From Hymenobacter sediminicola (lineage in GTDB: Bacteria > Bacteroidota > Bacteroidia > Cytophagales > Hymenobacteraceae), in assembly GCF_014250515.1 (NCBI RefSeq), contig NZ_CP060202.1, forward strand, positions 2,601,001 through 2,665,000: 64,000 nt of DNA. The letters are read 5' to 3'. The notes under the pieces were generated by a model. That model did no database searches. It had not been told where the DNA came from and saw only the letters and a program-made list of their open reading frames with translations. The position numbers were made by a program, and so were the translations under genes. Shown here piece after piece: positions 7,950-15,500 of this stretch; positions within the stretch are counted from its first letter, which is position 1; each line of letters begins with the position of its first letter.

Positions 7950-8387
7950 ATGGACCGGCTGGAAGAGTTGTCCCGCGGCTTCGCTCGCCTGCACCGCGTG
8001 CTAAAAGCGCAGGTAGAGGAAACGGTGCGCGAGAATACGGCGTTTCTCGAAGACGCCAACACCGAGCAGCTCAGCCAGGGCAAGGACAGCGCCGGGCAGG
8101 ACATTACGCCTGAATATGCCGACCTCACCATTGCCCTCAAGCAGGTGAAAGGGCAACCTACGGACCGTGTTACCTTGCGCGACAGCGGCGACTTCTATAC
8201 CTCCATCGTGACGAAGCTGGGCGGCAACCAATTCGAGCTTGTCGCCACCGACCCCAAAGCCCCGGAACTGCTGGAAAAGTACGGTGACGAGGTGCTGGGC
8301 CTGAGTGAGCAAGCCCTGGACGAGTTCCGGCAGGATTACGTGAAAGACGATTTACGGCAAGCCGCCCGCAAAACATTAGGACTATGA
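7950..8387 (+). CDS. Putative neck/tail-completion protein
   Basis: This 145-aa protein starts 2 nt after the GNAT gene. An N-terminal helix (RLEELSRGFARLHRVLKAQV) precedes the pattern LSQGKDSAGQDITPEYADLT and VTLRDSGDFYTSI, which I associate with Bacteroidota phage head-tail joining or tail-completion proteins (gp10-like). The stop overlaps the next start as ATGA. Size and gene order support a connector role. The precise step is unknown. Confidence 0.6.
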   Translation: MDRLEELSRGFARLHRVLKAQVEETVRENTAFLEDANTEQLSQGKDSAGQDITPEYADLTIALKQVKGQPTDRVTLRDSGDFYTSIVTKLGGNQFELVATDPKAPELLEKYGDEVLGLSEQALDEFRQDYVKDDLRQAARKTLGL

Positions 8388-8689
8388 CCGACAATCCTCC
8401 CGCCTTTGTGGAATTCAACAATGGTACCCTCTTCTCAGCGCAATCCGTCTGGCACGGTGTGGCAGATCAGATTGAGTCGTGTGCGGGCGTCTGGGAGTGG
8501 GAGCAGGTTTCTGGTGTCCTGACATCCGTAGAGCCCCCGCAATTTCCAGAGTGGGTATATCCGATGACCGTGGTGATGTGGGGCGGCGGTCAACTACATA
8601 TCCGGGCCGAATACCGCACGGTTCTCAAAGCCTACCTGCGCTACAAGCAGCGTTATGGTGGGCAGTACATCCGCCTTTCATCGAACTAA
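8384..8689 (+). CDS. Small prophage protein of unknown function
   Basis: A 101-aa protein whose ATG overlaps the previous stop by 4 nt. It is rich in Trp, Tyr and Val with several predicted beta strands (PEWVYPMTVVMWGGGQLHIRA) and a basic tail (LRYKQRYGGQYIRLSS). It has no membrane segment. Translational coupling on both sides indicates a real gene of the neck module. Confidence 0.6.
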   Translation: MTDNPPAFVEFNNGTLFSAQSVWHGVADQIESCAGVWEWEQVSGVLTSVEPPQFPEWVYPMTVVMWGGGQLHIRAEYRTVLKAYLRYKQRYGGQYIRLSSN

Positions 8690-8690
8690 G

Positions 8691-9260
8691 ATGGTCTACT
8701 ACCAAACCCCTACCGCGCCTACCCTGCCAAATCCGGTCGGGCTGGATAGCGAGATTCAGAAGCTCCAGCTACTGCTGGCAGAGCGGCTGGGCTGGCTACA
8801 GGTCAGCTATGGCAAAGCCTACCGGCACAGCGAGAAGCGCAATGGCAAGACGCTTACCCTGCCCAAAGTGTACGCCGGCGAGAGTGAGTACCGCGACGTG
8901 CTGCCCAACGATAACGTGGCCGCGCAGTCGTTCTTTCTGCCCCGCGACCCCGCCAGCGTGAGTGAAGCGCAGGAGCCGATGATGGGTACGCTGCCCCTGG
9001 TGCAAACCGTCGATTACATCGTGTGGGGCAACCTGACCCGAATTGATGAGACGAAGGCCTACCGCTTCGAAGCCGAACTGCAGCGCGACGTGCTGCGCGT
9101 GCTCAATGGTGCCGGGGTGTTGGTGCAGCGCGTATTCACGACGCCCGAAGAGGTGTTTCGCGGCTTCTCAGTAGAACTGATACCAGAGCATGTGCTGCGG
9201 CATCCTTACGCCGGTTTCCGGATTCAGCTGGAGCTCTCTACGGCCAACGTGCTATGCTGA
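8691..9260 (+). CDS. Putative tail-terminator-like protein
   Basis: The 189-aa protein starts at ATG 8691, just after the previous stop. It has a helical N-terminus (LDSEIQKLQLLLAERLGWLQ), a Lys/Gly-rich loop, and a C-terminal half with the alternating pattern seen in tail-terminator and neck proteins (LRVLNGAGVLVQRVFTTPEE and the closing FRIQLELSTA strand). It is the last protein before a change in gene content. The tail-terminator call is by gene order and secondary-structure pattern only. Confidence 0.5.
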   Translation: MVYYQTPTAPTLPNPVGLDSEIQKLQLLLAERLGWLQVSYGKAYRHSEKRNGKTLTLPKVYAGESEYRDVLPNDNVAAQSFFLPRDPASVSEAQEPMMGTLPLVQTVDYIVWGNLTRIDETKAYRFEAELQRDVLRVLNGAGVLVQRVFTTPEEVFRGFSVELIPEHVLRHPYAGFRIQLELSTANVLC

Positions 9261-9523
9261 GCGAACTGCTTGCCCTGACTGTGCTGGTAGCCCTGTCGGC
9301 GGCCACGTTGCTGCTCTGCTTTGAGAAGTGGGGCTGGCTGCGCGCCTGGGAGGTGCACCGGCCGCTGGGTATCAGACGCTGTGACTTCTGCGCGGGCTTC
9401 TGGGCCGGTGTGGGGCTGATTGTGGCTGCCGTGGTGCTGCTGGGACTGCCGTGGTGGTGGATGGTCGGCGCGTTTCCAGCAGCGGCGTTGTGCCGGGCCG
9501 TGGCAGGTGTTTTCTCGGAATAA
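9254..9523 (+). CDS. Small two-TM membrane protein with CxxCxxFW motif (DUF1360-like)
   Basis: The 89-aa protein overlaps the previous gene by 7 nt. An N-terminal TM (about 5-23) and a C-terminal TM (about 49-82, containing GLIVAAVVLLGLPWWWMVG) flank a loop with RRCDFCAGFWAG (41-52). The C-x2-C-x3-W-x-G pattern in front of a TM is characteristic of the DUF1360 group found in many phages. Function is unknown; a membrane or lysis-related role is possible. The stop lies at the start of palindrome copy 2. Confidence 0.6.
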   Translation: MLSELLALTVLVALSAATLLLCFEKWGWLRAWEVHRPLGIRRCDFCAGFWAGVGLIVAAVVLLGLPWWWMVGAFPAAALCRAVAGVFSE

Positions 9524-9554
9524 TGTTTGTATATTAAAAACATTATTACATTTG
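9522..9554 (+). promoter_or_regulatory. Phage palindromic promoter/operator, copy 2
   Basis: AATGTTTGTATATTAAAAACATT (9522-9544) is the second copy of the 23-bp palindrome. Here the promoter geometry is ideal: TTTG (9526-9529), 17 bp, then TACATTTG (9547-9554), a perfect TAnnTTTG -7 box. The transcript would start near 9560 and run into non-coding RNA elements, not into a protein gene. Confidence 0.7.
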
Positions 9555-9666
9555 TGTAGGCGCACGGCGGGAAAACGAGGGTTGGGCTACGGCCTGTAAT
9601 TCCAAGGATACCCTGCTAAGGCCCTGGTGGCGTCTCGCTTGACAGTCCGGAAAGACGGACAAACCT

Positions 9667-9784
9667 GCAAAGCACAGAGAAAATAACTGCTCGTTCGGCT
9701 GTTCTAGGCGGCATCTCGGTAGAAGTTGGCTCAATGACTCAGGAGTAATTACCCTGAGGGGAGGTTCGAACCCTTCGCTTTGCA
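9667..9784 (+). ncRNA. tRNA-like RNA element (118 nt)
   Basis: GCAAAGC (9667-9673) and GCTTTGC (9777-9783) form a perfect 7-bp acceptor-like stem. Directly before the 3' strand is a T-arm-like hairpin, GGAGG-TTCGAAC-CCTTC. Upstream of it is a 6-bp hairpin CTCAGG/CCTGAG with a 9-nt loop. The length is too great for a normal tRNA and no D-arm is obvious, so this is either a degenerate or unusual tRNA or another tRNA-mimicking RNA. It lies downstream of promoter copy 2. Confidence 0.4.
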
Positions 9785-9827
9785 CGAGGATTCGGCAGAC
9801 GGCCGTTTCGCCCGTTTCAAGACGGGC

Positions 9828-9910
9828 AAAAAAGCAGTTCGCAACCTAGTAAACGAGGTTCCAAAGAGTCCCCGCAAGGGTCGATACCGAAACGTTCGGG
9901 CTGCTTTTTT
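9828..9910 (+). ncRNA. Structured RNA with cloverleaf-like fold and U-tract end
   Basis: AAAAAAGCAG (9828-9837) pairs with CTGCTTTTTT (9901-9910). Between them I can fold AACCT/AGGTT, a CCC-GCAA-GGG tetraloop hairpin and TCG/CGA, a multibranched shape. It ends in six T residues just upstream of the tRNA-Ala, so it may be a small RNA or a terminator/processing element of the upstream transcript. Confidence 0.4.
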
Positions 9911-9912
9911 CT

Positions 9913-9988
9913 GGGCTGTTAGCTCCTAACTGGCTAGAGCGCCGCTTTTGCAAAGCGGAGGTTGCAGGTTCGAATCCTGCCCGGTCCA
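9913..9988 (+). tRNA. tRNA-Ala (anticodon UGC), prophage-encoded
   Basis: A 76-nt cloverleaf. The acceptor GGGCTGT/CCGGTCC contains the G3:U70 pair that identifies alanine tRNA, with a mismatch at 7:66. The D-arm is GCTC/GAGC. The anticodon arm is CCGCT-TTTGCAA-AGCGG with anticodon TGC. The T-arm is GCAGG-TTCGAAT-CCTGC. CCA is not encoded, as for the host tRNA-Ser in this window. It sits inside the prophage between structural genes and lies antisense to no gene. The imperfect acceptor stem suggests relaxed selection. Confidence 0.85.
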
Positions 9989-9989
9989 C

Positions 9990-10285
9990 AACAACCCCCA
10001 GATAGGGGGCGCAACCAGTTCCAGTACTTGCCACGGCCCTTGTATGGCCGGCGGATGTTAGTGCTGGTAGCTGCCCACCACCCTGATCAGGTGGAAGCCC
10101 CCGCCGATAGTGCCAGCTTCGACTGGCTACAGTATCCTGCAACCGCTCGCGGTAGGAGTAAGACCTAACGTATCCACGGATACACTGGCATCACGAAACA
10201 GCGGGGAATGGATGGCGCCCGGCCGTAAAACGGACGAAGTCCCAGCACGCCCTGCGTTCCACGCGGGATGTGTTGGGACTTATAG
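9990..10285 (+). ncRNA. Hairpin-rich non-coding region downstream of tRNA-Ala
   Basis: No convincing ORF is seen. Consecutive stems are visible: GCCAG-CTTCGA-CTGGC (about 10110-10125), ACCGC-TC-GCGGT (about 10141-10152), GTATCC-AC-GGATAC (about 10169-10182) and a long interrupted hairpin at 10237-10281 with AAGTCCCA/TGGGACTT at its base and CCC..GGG and GCG/CGC above. The density of stems is higher than in other gaps of the window. I do not recognise it as tmRNA, RNase P RNA or a group I intron. Confidence 0.4.
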
Positions 10286-10574
10286 TTGTTATCTCTACAA
10301 AATCATTTGTTAGCTAATGCGGAGGCAACAAATATTATTAATATAAATATTCCCACAAGCCACATCTAACAACCTTCAGCAACAGTTGATACAATAGTGC
10401 ACATCATTACGCACTTATCTCGCATCATTGGTTATCCACAGCTTATTCAAGCTTAATTCTGCTTAAGTTTTGATGTTTACTAATAATGGGATTATTCAAT
10501 ACCTATTGATTTTTCGATTACGAATATTTGTTAATATTCCGCAACCTCGCCACATTTGTTCTAGTAAAACGCTA
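10286..10574. other. AT-rich gap with one DnaA-box-like site
   Basis: This stretch is markedly more AT-rich than its surroundings (for example AATATTATTAATATAAATATT around 10330). It holds one exact TTATCCACA (10432-10440), the classic DnaA-box sequence, followed by a CTTAA...TTAAG repeat. No gene is supported. A single box is not enough to call an origin. Confidence 0.3.
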
Positions 10575-10610
10575 CAAAAAAATAGCGGGAAGCATATGCT
10601 CCCCGCTATC
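10575..10610 (-). terminator. Strong rho-independent terminator (minus strand)
   Basis: ATAGCGGG (10582-10589) pairs with CCCGCTAT (10602-10609), with an inner AGCATATGCT palindrome. On the minus strand the stem is followed by seven T residues (10576-10582). It begins 5 nt after the stop codon of the 45-codon ORF at 10615, which strongly supports transcription of that ORF. Confidence 0.85.
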
Positions 10611-10614
10611 CGCA

Positions 10615-10752
10615 CTACGGCCAGTGTGAGATCAGGAGGTAAAGTCCCCCTGCCCCTCCCATGGCTTGCAACACCTTGATCACAAAGGTGCTGCTAACTC
10701 GGATGCTACACTTGACATGTAGATCATCCGTACTCGTACGACCCTTTTCCAT
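10615..10752 (-). CDS. Small 45-aa protein with hydrophobic C-terminus
   Basis: ATG at 10752 (minus) opens MEKGRTSTDDLHVKCSIRVS and the ORF ends VLQAMGGAGGLYLLISHWP before TAG at 10615. A polar N-terminus is followed by a hydrophobic, Gly-rich segment (about residues 24-41) long enough to insert in a membrane. It is read opposite to the structural genes, is preceded by two strong hairpins and is followed 5 nt later by a textbook terminator, so it is a monocistronic unit. The layout recalls small membrane-active peptides such as type I toxins, but no family is recognised. Confidence 0.5.
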   Translation of the reverse strand: MEKGRTSTDDLHVKCSIRVSSTFVIKVLQAMGGAGGLYLLISHWP

Positions 10753-10757
10753 TCGTC

Positions 10758-10819
10758 AGAAGTTTGGGTGTCACTCACCCACTTCTTGAAACCCTGGTTG
10801 CTCCAACAACCGGGGTTTC
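10758..10819 (-). promoter_or_regulatory. Double hairpin in the leader of the 45-aa ORF
   Basis: Two stems lie back to back: AGAAG-TT-TGGGTG / CACCCA-CTTCT (10758-10786) and GAAACCC-T-GGTTG / CAACC-G-GGGTTTC (10788-10819). On the minus strand the first ends 5 nt before the ATG at 10752, so any ribosome-binding sequence would be inside it. The gap beyond (10820-11095) shows no gene or clear signal. Confidence 0.45.
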
Positions 10820-11095
10820 GCCGTTTATAGGCAACCGTGTTGGCGGGGTGTTTACCGTACGTTTATATCCAAAGATTAGCGTATCTGGGTTGTAGGACAA
10901 ACCTTCTTTTCAGAAGTTTTCCACATACGCCTAAAGCAGGGTGTTTAGGGCACTTTTAGTTAAAAACTAATGCTCTTAGGAGGCTCTTGAGAATAGCGAT
11001 TATAGGTTGGAGGGTCAGCAGATAAGTGTTTGGGGTTGAGTTATTCGCCTTAAATGATGCTTATGTCATATGCGCAAGTACCATATCTTGCCAGT

Positions 11096-11515
11096 ATGAA
11101 ATACTTATCCACACTTCTGTTCGCATTAGCAACTCTTGTTAGCTGTTCCAAGGATTCCAAGAAAGAAGACCCAGAACCCAAGTACCATATCACAGTGCAC
11201 GTTACAGGCCAGAATCTGGCAGGCCTGAACACCTCAGCCCGCATTACCTCAACCTATGACTTTGCCGGTGTCAACAACCAGACCGGCCCGGGCCCTGGCT
11301 ACACCGAAGCCTACTCGACGGCTACAGTGGACAAGACTTATGATCTGGGTGAGTTTGGAGCCTACGACCTGGTAGAAGTGCAGCTCACCTACCCTGCTAC
11401 ACGGCCAACTGGCACGGTGCTGAAGGCAGATATTCTGGTTGATGGAGTGGTAAAAAAGAGCTGCGGTACAGCCACCTCTAACAACTATGCGGCTATTGAA
11501 ACTGACAACCTATAG
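11096..11515 (+). CDS. Small lipoprotein, prophage cargo
   Basis: A 139-aa protein. I start it at ATG 11096 because MKYLSTLLFALATLVSC is a complete lipoprotein signal with lipobox LVSC (Cys 17), followed by a Lys/Asp/Glu-rich tether (SKDSKKEDPEPK). The mature part is a small beta-rich domain (YHITVHVTG, VTGQNLAG, VDKTYDLGEFGAYDLVEVQL). It resembles surface lipoproteins of Bacteroidota, and none of its neighbours are structural. A bidirectional terminator follows at 11551. A role in cell-surface alteration of the lysogen is an inference. Confidence 0.7.
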   Translation: MKYLSTLLFALATLVSCSKDSKKEDPEPKYHITVHVTGQNLAGLNTSARITSTYDFAGVNNQTGPGPGYTEAYSTATVDKTYDLGEFGAYDLVEVQLTYPATRPTGTVLKADILVDGVVKKSCGTATSNNYAAIETDNL

Positions 11516-11550
11516 CCGTTCTTATGTGACGGGCATGTAACTGGCTAACT

Positions 11551-11588
11551 AAAAATCCCTGTTTGCACAATGCAAACAGGGATTTTTT
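11551..11588. terminator. Bidirectional terminator between convergent lipoprotein genes
   Basis: AAAAATCCCTGTTTGC (11551-11566) and GCAAACAGGGATTTTTT (11572-11588) form a perfect stem with a 5-nt loop. It has A-runs on the left and T-runs on the right, so it works on both strands. It serves the + gene ending at 11515 and the - gene ending at 11614. Confidence 0.9.
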
Positions 11589-11613
11589 ATGTGATGGTTA
11601 TGTGATTTCAGCC

Positions 11614-12345
11614 CTACAGCGGAACGTATTTAGTGTCAACGGTCGTCGTTACATCATTTGCAGTGGAGGTCGTTACTATTTGAAGTACGGAAGCTGTCAA
11701 CTGGAGAACCCGGTACCGCGTCAAGTTCGCCCCAAGGAGCAGTTCCGTTTCGTTTGCTGTGAACTGCCACGTGCTGGCGATGGTCTGGGGATACGTGGCT
11801 TGGCATTTGACAAGCCCATCATCGTATACCATCGTCTTATCTACCTTGAACTGGACAAAGTCGTCGTTGAAACACGCTCCTGGAAGGTTATCAAAGTTGC
11901 TAGTCCTAATAGTGGTCCGGCTGTCATCCTCTATCGTAGTAACCTCTATCGATTTGCGCCATCTTGGCGTAATGAGTAGCGTTTCCCGGGGCGTACTCAG
12001 CGTCAATAAAGGCAACGCTGGGTTGGTTACGCCTACGGCCATGGTTTTGGCAGAGGGAGTCTGGTAGCCTGTGGCGGCCACGTAAGCGAACGTATAGTTG
12101 CCTACTGGCAGGCTAGCAAACGTGTAAGTACCGGCCGTGTTGAAGGAGGCGGTGTACGCGGTGCCGCCACCAGCAGGGGTTGCCGTTACGCTAACCAATG
12201 CATTGGCCGGGCTGAAACTGCCGGTCACAGCTCCTGTCTGGGCTTGGGTTTGGGGAGTTGCATCATCGGATTTACCGCATCCAGACAACGATAAGGCACC
12301 TGCTGCGAGCAAGGCAAGAGAAAAGGAGCGTAGAGTAAGCAGCAT
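11614..12345 (-). CDS. Lipoprotein with carboxypeptidase-regulatory-like domain
   Basis: This 243-aa protein begins MLLTLRSFSLALLAAGALSL and carries lipobox LSGC (Cys 23). A Thr/Gln/Ala linker leads to a roughly 80-residue beta-sandwich of the carboxypeptidase-regulatory/SdrB type (TGAVTGSFSPANALVSVTAT ... YTFASLPVGNYTFAYVAATG). The C-terminal half has the STWQFTANETELLLG pattern of lipocalin-like small lipoproteins in Bacteroidota. It is convergent with the lipoprotein gene at 11096 and upstream of the tape-measure gene on the opposite strand. It is probably exported to the outer membrane; its ligand is unknown. Confidence 0.8.
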   Translation of the reverse strand: MLLTLRSFSLALLAAGALSLSGCGKSDDATPQTQAQTGAVTGSFSPANALVSVTATPAGGGTAYTASFNTAGTYTFASLPVGNYTFAYVAATGYQTPSAKTMAVGVTNPALPLLTLSTPRETLLITPRWRKSIEVTTIEDDSRTTIRTSNFDNLPGACFNDDFVQFKVDKTMVYDDGLVKCQATYPQTIASTWQFTANETELLLGANLTRYRVLQLTASVLQIVTTSTANDVTTTVDTKYVPL

Positions 12346-12378
12346 GAAATTAGGCTGATTTTGAAAGTATTAAGCTGG

Positions 12379-12386
12379 CAAATGTA
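12379..12386 (-). promoter_or_regulatory. Bacteroidota -7 box for the minus-strand lipoprotein gene
   Basis: TACATTTG on the minus strand is an exact TAnnTTTG box. Transcription would start about 27 nt before the ATG at 12345. No convincing -33 TTG is seen at the usual distance. Confidence 0.5.
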
Positions 12387-12495
12387 CGCCTAAAGACGGT
12401 GAATCTGTCGCTATTGTGTCCCCTGCAAAATCTATCCATGCTATTTTCTTGTGCTCAACAATGTCTTTTGGTATTTAATATTCGTCCCGGATTTT

Positions 12496-12518
12496 AATGT
12501 TTGTATTTTGCGAACATT
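12496..12518 (+). promoter_or_regulatory. Phage palindromic promoter/operator, copy 3
   Basis: AATGTTTGTATTTTGCGAACATT directly abuts the ATG of the tape-measure gene (12519). If the element acts as promoter in the same phase as copy 2, transcription would start inside the gene. Here it therefore more likely acts as an operator, or the mRNA starts upstream. Confidence 0.55.
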
Positions 12519-15500
12519 ATGACCGGACCTATCTCCCATGATGACCTGTTTAACGAGCTTGGCCCCGGCGCCCGGGAGCTAGCCGAGTACGGCAAGTCGG
12601 TACAGTCGCTCAACCGCAACGTGCGGGCACTGGGCAAGAACCTGGATGCAGACGCGTCCCGCATTGCCGCCGGGCTGGCCGGCATCAGCGACGCTACCAA
12701 GGGTATTCGGGAGCAGGTAGCTGGCCTGAAAGGCATTACCGATCAGGAGCGCACCATGCTGGCGGGCCTCTCGTCGCAGGTAGCCAAGCTGGCGCAGGAC
12801 CAGGACCGCTACAAAGCCGCGCTGGCTGGTCAAGCCACCGTGCGCAAACAGACGGAAGAGGCTACCAAAGGGCTGACGAAGGCGTTACGCGAGCAGCAGT
12901 CTGCCCTAAAGGCGGCATTTGCGGCCGGTAACATGGAAGCGGCTCAGAAAGCGGCCATCAATGTGCTGAACCTAAAGCGGCAGACCGACCAGCTCAACAA
13001 AGCGGTGCGTGGTGCCAACTCCGAACTGACGGCCGCCGCTGGCTCCTACAACCGCCTGAGCATCGAAACCCAGCAGCTGGGCGATAAGATCCGCGCCCTA
13101 CCCGGTGGTTTCGAAGCCGCCGGCAAGGAGGCGAACGAACTGAAAAAGCAGTTTGCTGACAATACCCAGCGTCTGAAGGATTTCGACCGCGAGCTGAATC
13201 AGAACTTCCGCGAAGTCGGTTCCTACGCCAAAGGCATTCTCGAAGCCGTAGCGGCACTGGAAAAGCAGAAGGGCACGCTGGTAGCCAACATCGGCGCGAT
13301 GCAGCAGCAGAGCCGCGCTACGGGCCTGAGCGCCGATCAGCAGGACCGCCTGCAGCAGGAAATCAAGCAGACCGAAGCGGAACTGGGCAAAGTCAATGGC
13401 CAGTTGAAAAACTACGGGGTAGGCACCAAGGAAAGCGGTGGGCTCACGGCGGGCCTGAGTGCCGGCGTGGGCGGGCTGGCTCAAAATTTAGCCGGCGCCT
13501 ACTACGGGTTGCAGGGACTGTCAACGGGGCTGCAGAAGTTCTTTACGGATAACGTAGAGCTTTCTGTCGCCCTAAACGATGTGCGTAAAACCACGGGCCT
13601 GACCGCAGACGAAGCCGACCGGCTTACCGACTCGCTCAAAGCCATTCCCACTACCACCTCGCTGTCTGGGTTGCTTGACGAAGCGAAGGTGGGCGGGCAG
13701 CTGGGCAAGACGAAGGACGAGATTGAAGGCTTTGTGCGCTCCATTGATGTGGCGACGCAGGCGCTGTCGGATGATTTCCAGGGCGGGGCCGAAGAAATTG
13801 CCACCTCACTGGGCAAAATTGAGCTGGTATTTAAGAAGTCGCTGGGCCCGGATCAGGAAAAGAACCTGCTCAACATCGGCTCGGCCCTAAACGAGTTGGG
13901 GGCTGAAGGTGCGGCCACGGCCCCGTTCCTGGCAGACGTGGCGTTGCGCACTGGTGCTAGCGCGGCCACCTTTGGCTTGGCGCTGCCCACGGTGCTGGCC
14001 TATGCTGCCGCCTTGCAGGAAACCGGCTTTAGTGCCGAAGTATCCGGCACGGCCCTGAACCGGCTGTTTTCAACGCTCAGCACGCGCACCGATGAGAGCT
14101 TTGCTATTGCCAAGCTGGCCGACTCGAACCTGACGCTGAAAGAATTCAAGCGCCTGATCAATACCGATTTCGAGGCGGCTATCAATGTATTCCTGGCCGG
14201 CCTCAACAAGGGCGGCACTTCCACCACGCGCCTGAACGGGTTGCTCAAAACCCTCAAGCTGCAGAGCGGGGAAGCCAAGTCGGTTATCATCACACTGGCC
14301 AAAAACCAGGAACTGCTGGCCGAGCGGCAAAAAACGGCCAATGAGCAGTTGGCTGATGGCACCTCGTTGGCGGCCGAAGCCGCCGTCAAGCTGGAAGGCC
14401 TGGGCGGCAGCTGGAAGCTCCTCAAAAACGATGTCAGCAACTTCTTTACGTCTGGCGCTGCCAGCAAGTCGCTGCAGTACCTGGTAGACTTCGTGCGTTT
14501 CGATTTCAAGCTGGGCGCCGCCGGCCTGCGTGGCATCGGCGACGGCTTCAGCTACATCGGCAAGAAAGTAGGCGTCATTAAGCCGGCCCAGCAGGACGTG
14601 TTTTCGGCCACGGCCAAAACCACCAAGGGCCTATTGGAGCAGGCGGATACGGCCGATAAGTTGTTGACCCGCTACCAGGCGCTGGCCAGCCAGACCAGCC
14701 GCAATGCCGGTGAGCAGCGCGAAATGGCCGACATCACCAGCAAGCTCCAGCAGTCGCTGGGCCGGAACGTCGTGAATCTGGACAAGCAGACTGGTGCGGT
14801 GAAGCTCAATACGGGCGCCGTGGAGGATGCCGTGTTTGCGACCCGCCGACTGGCCATCGCTAACGAAAAGGACCTGGTCCGCTCGCTGACCAATGCGCAG
14901 GCTTCTGTTGCGGCTACCGAGCAGAGTCTGGCCAGCCTGACCGGCCTTGTGGGTGGGCAGAAGCTTAAGCTGGATGCTATCGTGCCCGATCCGGAGCGGG
15001 CCCAGGAACTGGCCAATGCCATGCGCGACGTGCGCGACGTGTTCGGCAGCACCCAGACGCTGGGGCCGTCGTCGGGGTTTACGCTGAAAGAAATTGCCGC
15101 GGCGGAAAAGTATATCGATGCGGAGGCGCGCCTGCTGCAAAAGCAGGACCTGCTTAAAAAACAGCAGCAGGACCTGAAAAACGCCCAGAACGCGCTCAAC
15201 TCGGTGCGTAAAGCCGGCACGGCCGTCATTGTCGAAAACAAGGACGCAGGTGAGGAGGAAGGCGAGGAGTTGGATAAGAAAAAGAAGCAGATTGCCGATG
15301 TCGCCAAAGCCCAGTACGAGCTAAATAAGAGCCGGCTGGAAGCGCGGCTCGCCGATTTGTCGCGGCAGGCAGAGAATCCGGCCAACTCGGAAGCCATCCG
15401 TACCGACGCCATTCGCAAAGCCAGCGCCGTACGCGTAGACCTAGCCGAGCTGGAGCGGGACGAGCTGATCCGGGTAGCAGCCCAGACCTATAAAGACCAG

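Noticed and set aside
9667..9990. tmRNA, RNase P RNA or group I intron
   Set aside because: No alanine-rich tag frame ending in LAA, no P4-like conserved core and no group I P/Q/R/S elements were found.
9546..10142. Minus-strand frames across the RNA island
   Set aside because: They are antisense to the tRNA-Ala and to structured RNA segments, and show no protein-like pattern.
10470..10679. 69-codon + strand frame
   Set aside because: It runs through the AT-rich gap and through the minus-strand terminator and is antisense to the better supported 45-aa ORF.
12501..12518. TTG start that would extend the tape-measure protein by six residues
   Set aside because: The extension is the palindrome itself; ATG 12519 is the natural start.
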